From JBOHBN01 sp050698355 (GTDB taxonomy: Bacteria > Actinomycetota > Actinomycetes > Streptosporangiales > WHST01), in NCBI GenBank assembly GCA_050698355.1, contig JBOHBN010000321.1:1-6506 (forward strand): DNA of 6,506 bases. Direction: 5' to 3'. Position 1 is the first letter of the stretch; each line of letters starts with the position of its first letter. A program made the translations under genes and the position numbers. The notes under the pieces are model-generated. The model was not told the DNA's origin, made no database searches, and worked only from the letters and a program-made list of their open reading frames with translations. Positions 5,916 through 6,506 of this stretch are shown here, piece after piece.

Positions 5916-6506
5916 TGGTCGCGCCACCGACGCCGCCGTTCATCGGCACGAACAACTTTTACAGCGGCGGCAACCTACCGATCCAGTTCATCGTCGTTCA
6001 CTGCACCATCTCGCCATGCACGTGCGGTGAGGCCACCGACATCGCTCACTACTTTCAGCGCGCCGACACCTCGGCGCACTACGTGGTCGACTCGTGCCAG
6101 ACCCGGCAGTGTGTGCACGACTGGGACCGGGCCTGGCACTGCGGATCACCCGGCAACGACCACAGCATCGGTGTCGAGCTGTGTGCCTACGTCCCGCCGC
6201 ATGGCTCCTGGGGAGACCGCGAGCATGAAGCGATGCTGGCCCGCGCCGCCAAGCTGACCGCGCAGCTCTGCGAGGCGTATGACGTCCCGAAACGCAAGAT
6301 CGGACCCGGGCAGCTCGCCGCCGGCGCGGAAGGCGTCTGCGGGCACCGGGACGTGACCCGCGGGCTCGGCGGAACCACGCACACCGACCCGGGTTCCGCG
6401 TTCCCGTGGGACCACTTCATGGCTCTCGTTCACGGCAGCACACCGGAGGTAGATGACGTGGGACACGTCGACAGCATCAGCGACAAGGCCGCGCGTGACA
6501 TCGCGC
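5915..6506 (+). CDS. Endolysin: N-acetylmuramoyl-L-alanine amidase (Amidase_2/PGRP type), 3' end cut
   Basis: The open frame holds 197 codons and runs off the right edge. The family is zinc-dependent and cuts the bond between MurNAc and L-Ala in peptidoglycan. Visible features are FIVVHCT (His29, zinc ligand), SAHYVVD (His55, Tyr56), NDHSIGVELC (Glu88), VCGHRDVTRG (His144), and THTDPGSAFPWDHFM, where His156 and Asp158 are the expected remaining ligands. The catalytic domain ends near residue 172. What follows (VDDVGHVDSISDKAARDIA) looks like the start of a linker or C-terminal region whose wall-binding domain lies outside the window. There is no signal peptide, so release should depend on a holin, consistent with the membrane proteins just upstream. 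ATG at 5915 overlaps the previous stop; a GTG one codon earlier (5912) is a less likely start. Nine cysteines are present, more than usual for a cytoplasmic amidase. Confidence 0.93.
   Translation, partial: MVAPPTPPFIGTNNFYSGGNLPIQFIVVHCTISPCTCGEATDIAHYFQRADTSAHYVVDSCQTRQCVHDWDRAWHCGSPGNDHSIGVELCAYVPPHGSWGDREHEAMLARAAKLTAQLCEAYDVPKRKIGPGQLAAGAEGVCGHRDVTRGLGGTTHTDPGSAFPWDHFMALVHGSTPEVDDVGHVDSISDKAARDIA

Noticed and set aside
6027..6257. 76-codon plus-strand frame inside the endolysin
   Set aside because: It is out of frame with the amidase, whose catalytic residues are all present, and its product is a Thr/Arg/Pro-rich shadow.

Overview
The window is a high-GC, densely packed, one-direction phage structural and lysis region, from an actinobacterial phage or prophage. 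This rests on strong G/C bias at third codon positions, short or overlapping gene junctions, and tail and endolysin protein types I recognise from Streptomyces-like and related actinobacterial phages. No integrase, portal, capsid or attachment site is visible, so free phage and prophage cannot be told apart. The host genus cannot be named from this sequence.

Layout, all on the plus strand unless stated: the C-terminal end of the tape measure protein (1-264); a large minor tail protein (261-2252); a second large tail gene that begins as a PhoD-like metallophosphatase and ends as a minor tail protein (2316-4328); a 170-base gap with a possible small zinc-knuckle gene on the minus strand; a jelly-roll-like tail tip or fibre protein (4499-5074); then a lysis-type cassette. 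The cassette has a four-helix membrane protein (5078-5494), a one-helix coiled-coil membrane protein (5487-5834), a 26-residue membrane peptide (5835-5915), and an N-acetylmuramoyl-L-alanine amidase endolysin running off the right edge (5915-6506).

The main observation is that one ordinary actinophage minor tail protein of about 690 residues appears to have been opened up. Its N-terminal ~434 residues are in the gene at 261-2252 and its C-terminal ~260 residues are at the end of the gene at 2316-4328. Between them sit about 2 kb encoding a Pro/Gly-Thr linker, a beta-rich C-terminal module, three in-frame stop codons, a near-perfect Shine-Dalgarno sequence and a complete PhoD-like domain with its metal-binding motifs intact. 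Both halves are in the same reading frame. The result would be two tail proteins, one carrying a putative surface-binding module and the other a putative phosphohydrolase tethered to the tail tip.

Read together, the tape measure, split tail proteins and fibre-like protein would form the distal tail that contacts the cell. The phosphatase could act on phosphate-containing cell-wall polymers or surface phosphate esters during adsorption, which is inference. The membrane proteins and amidase would release progeny at the end of infection.
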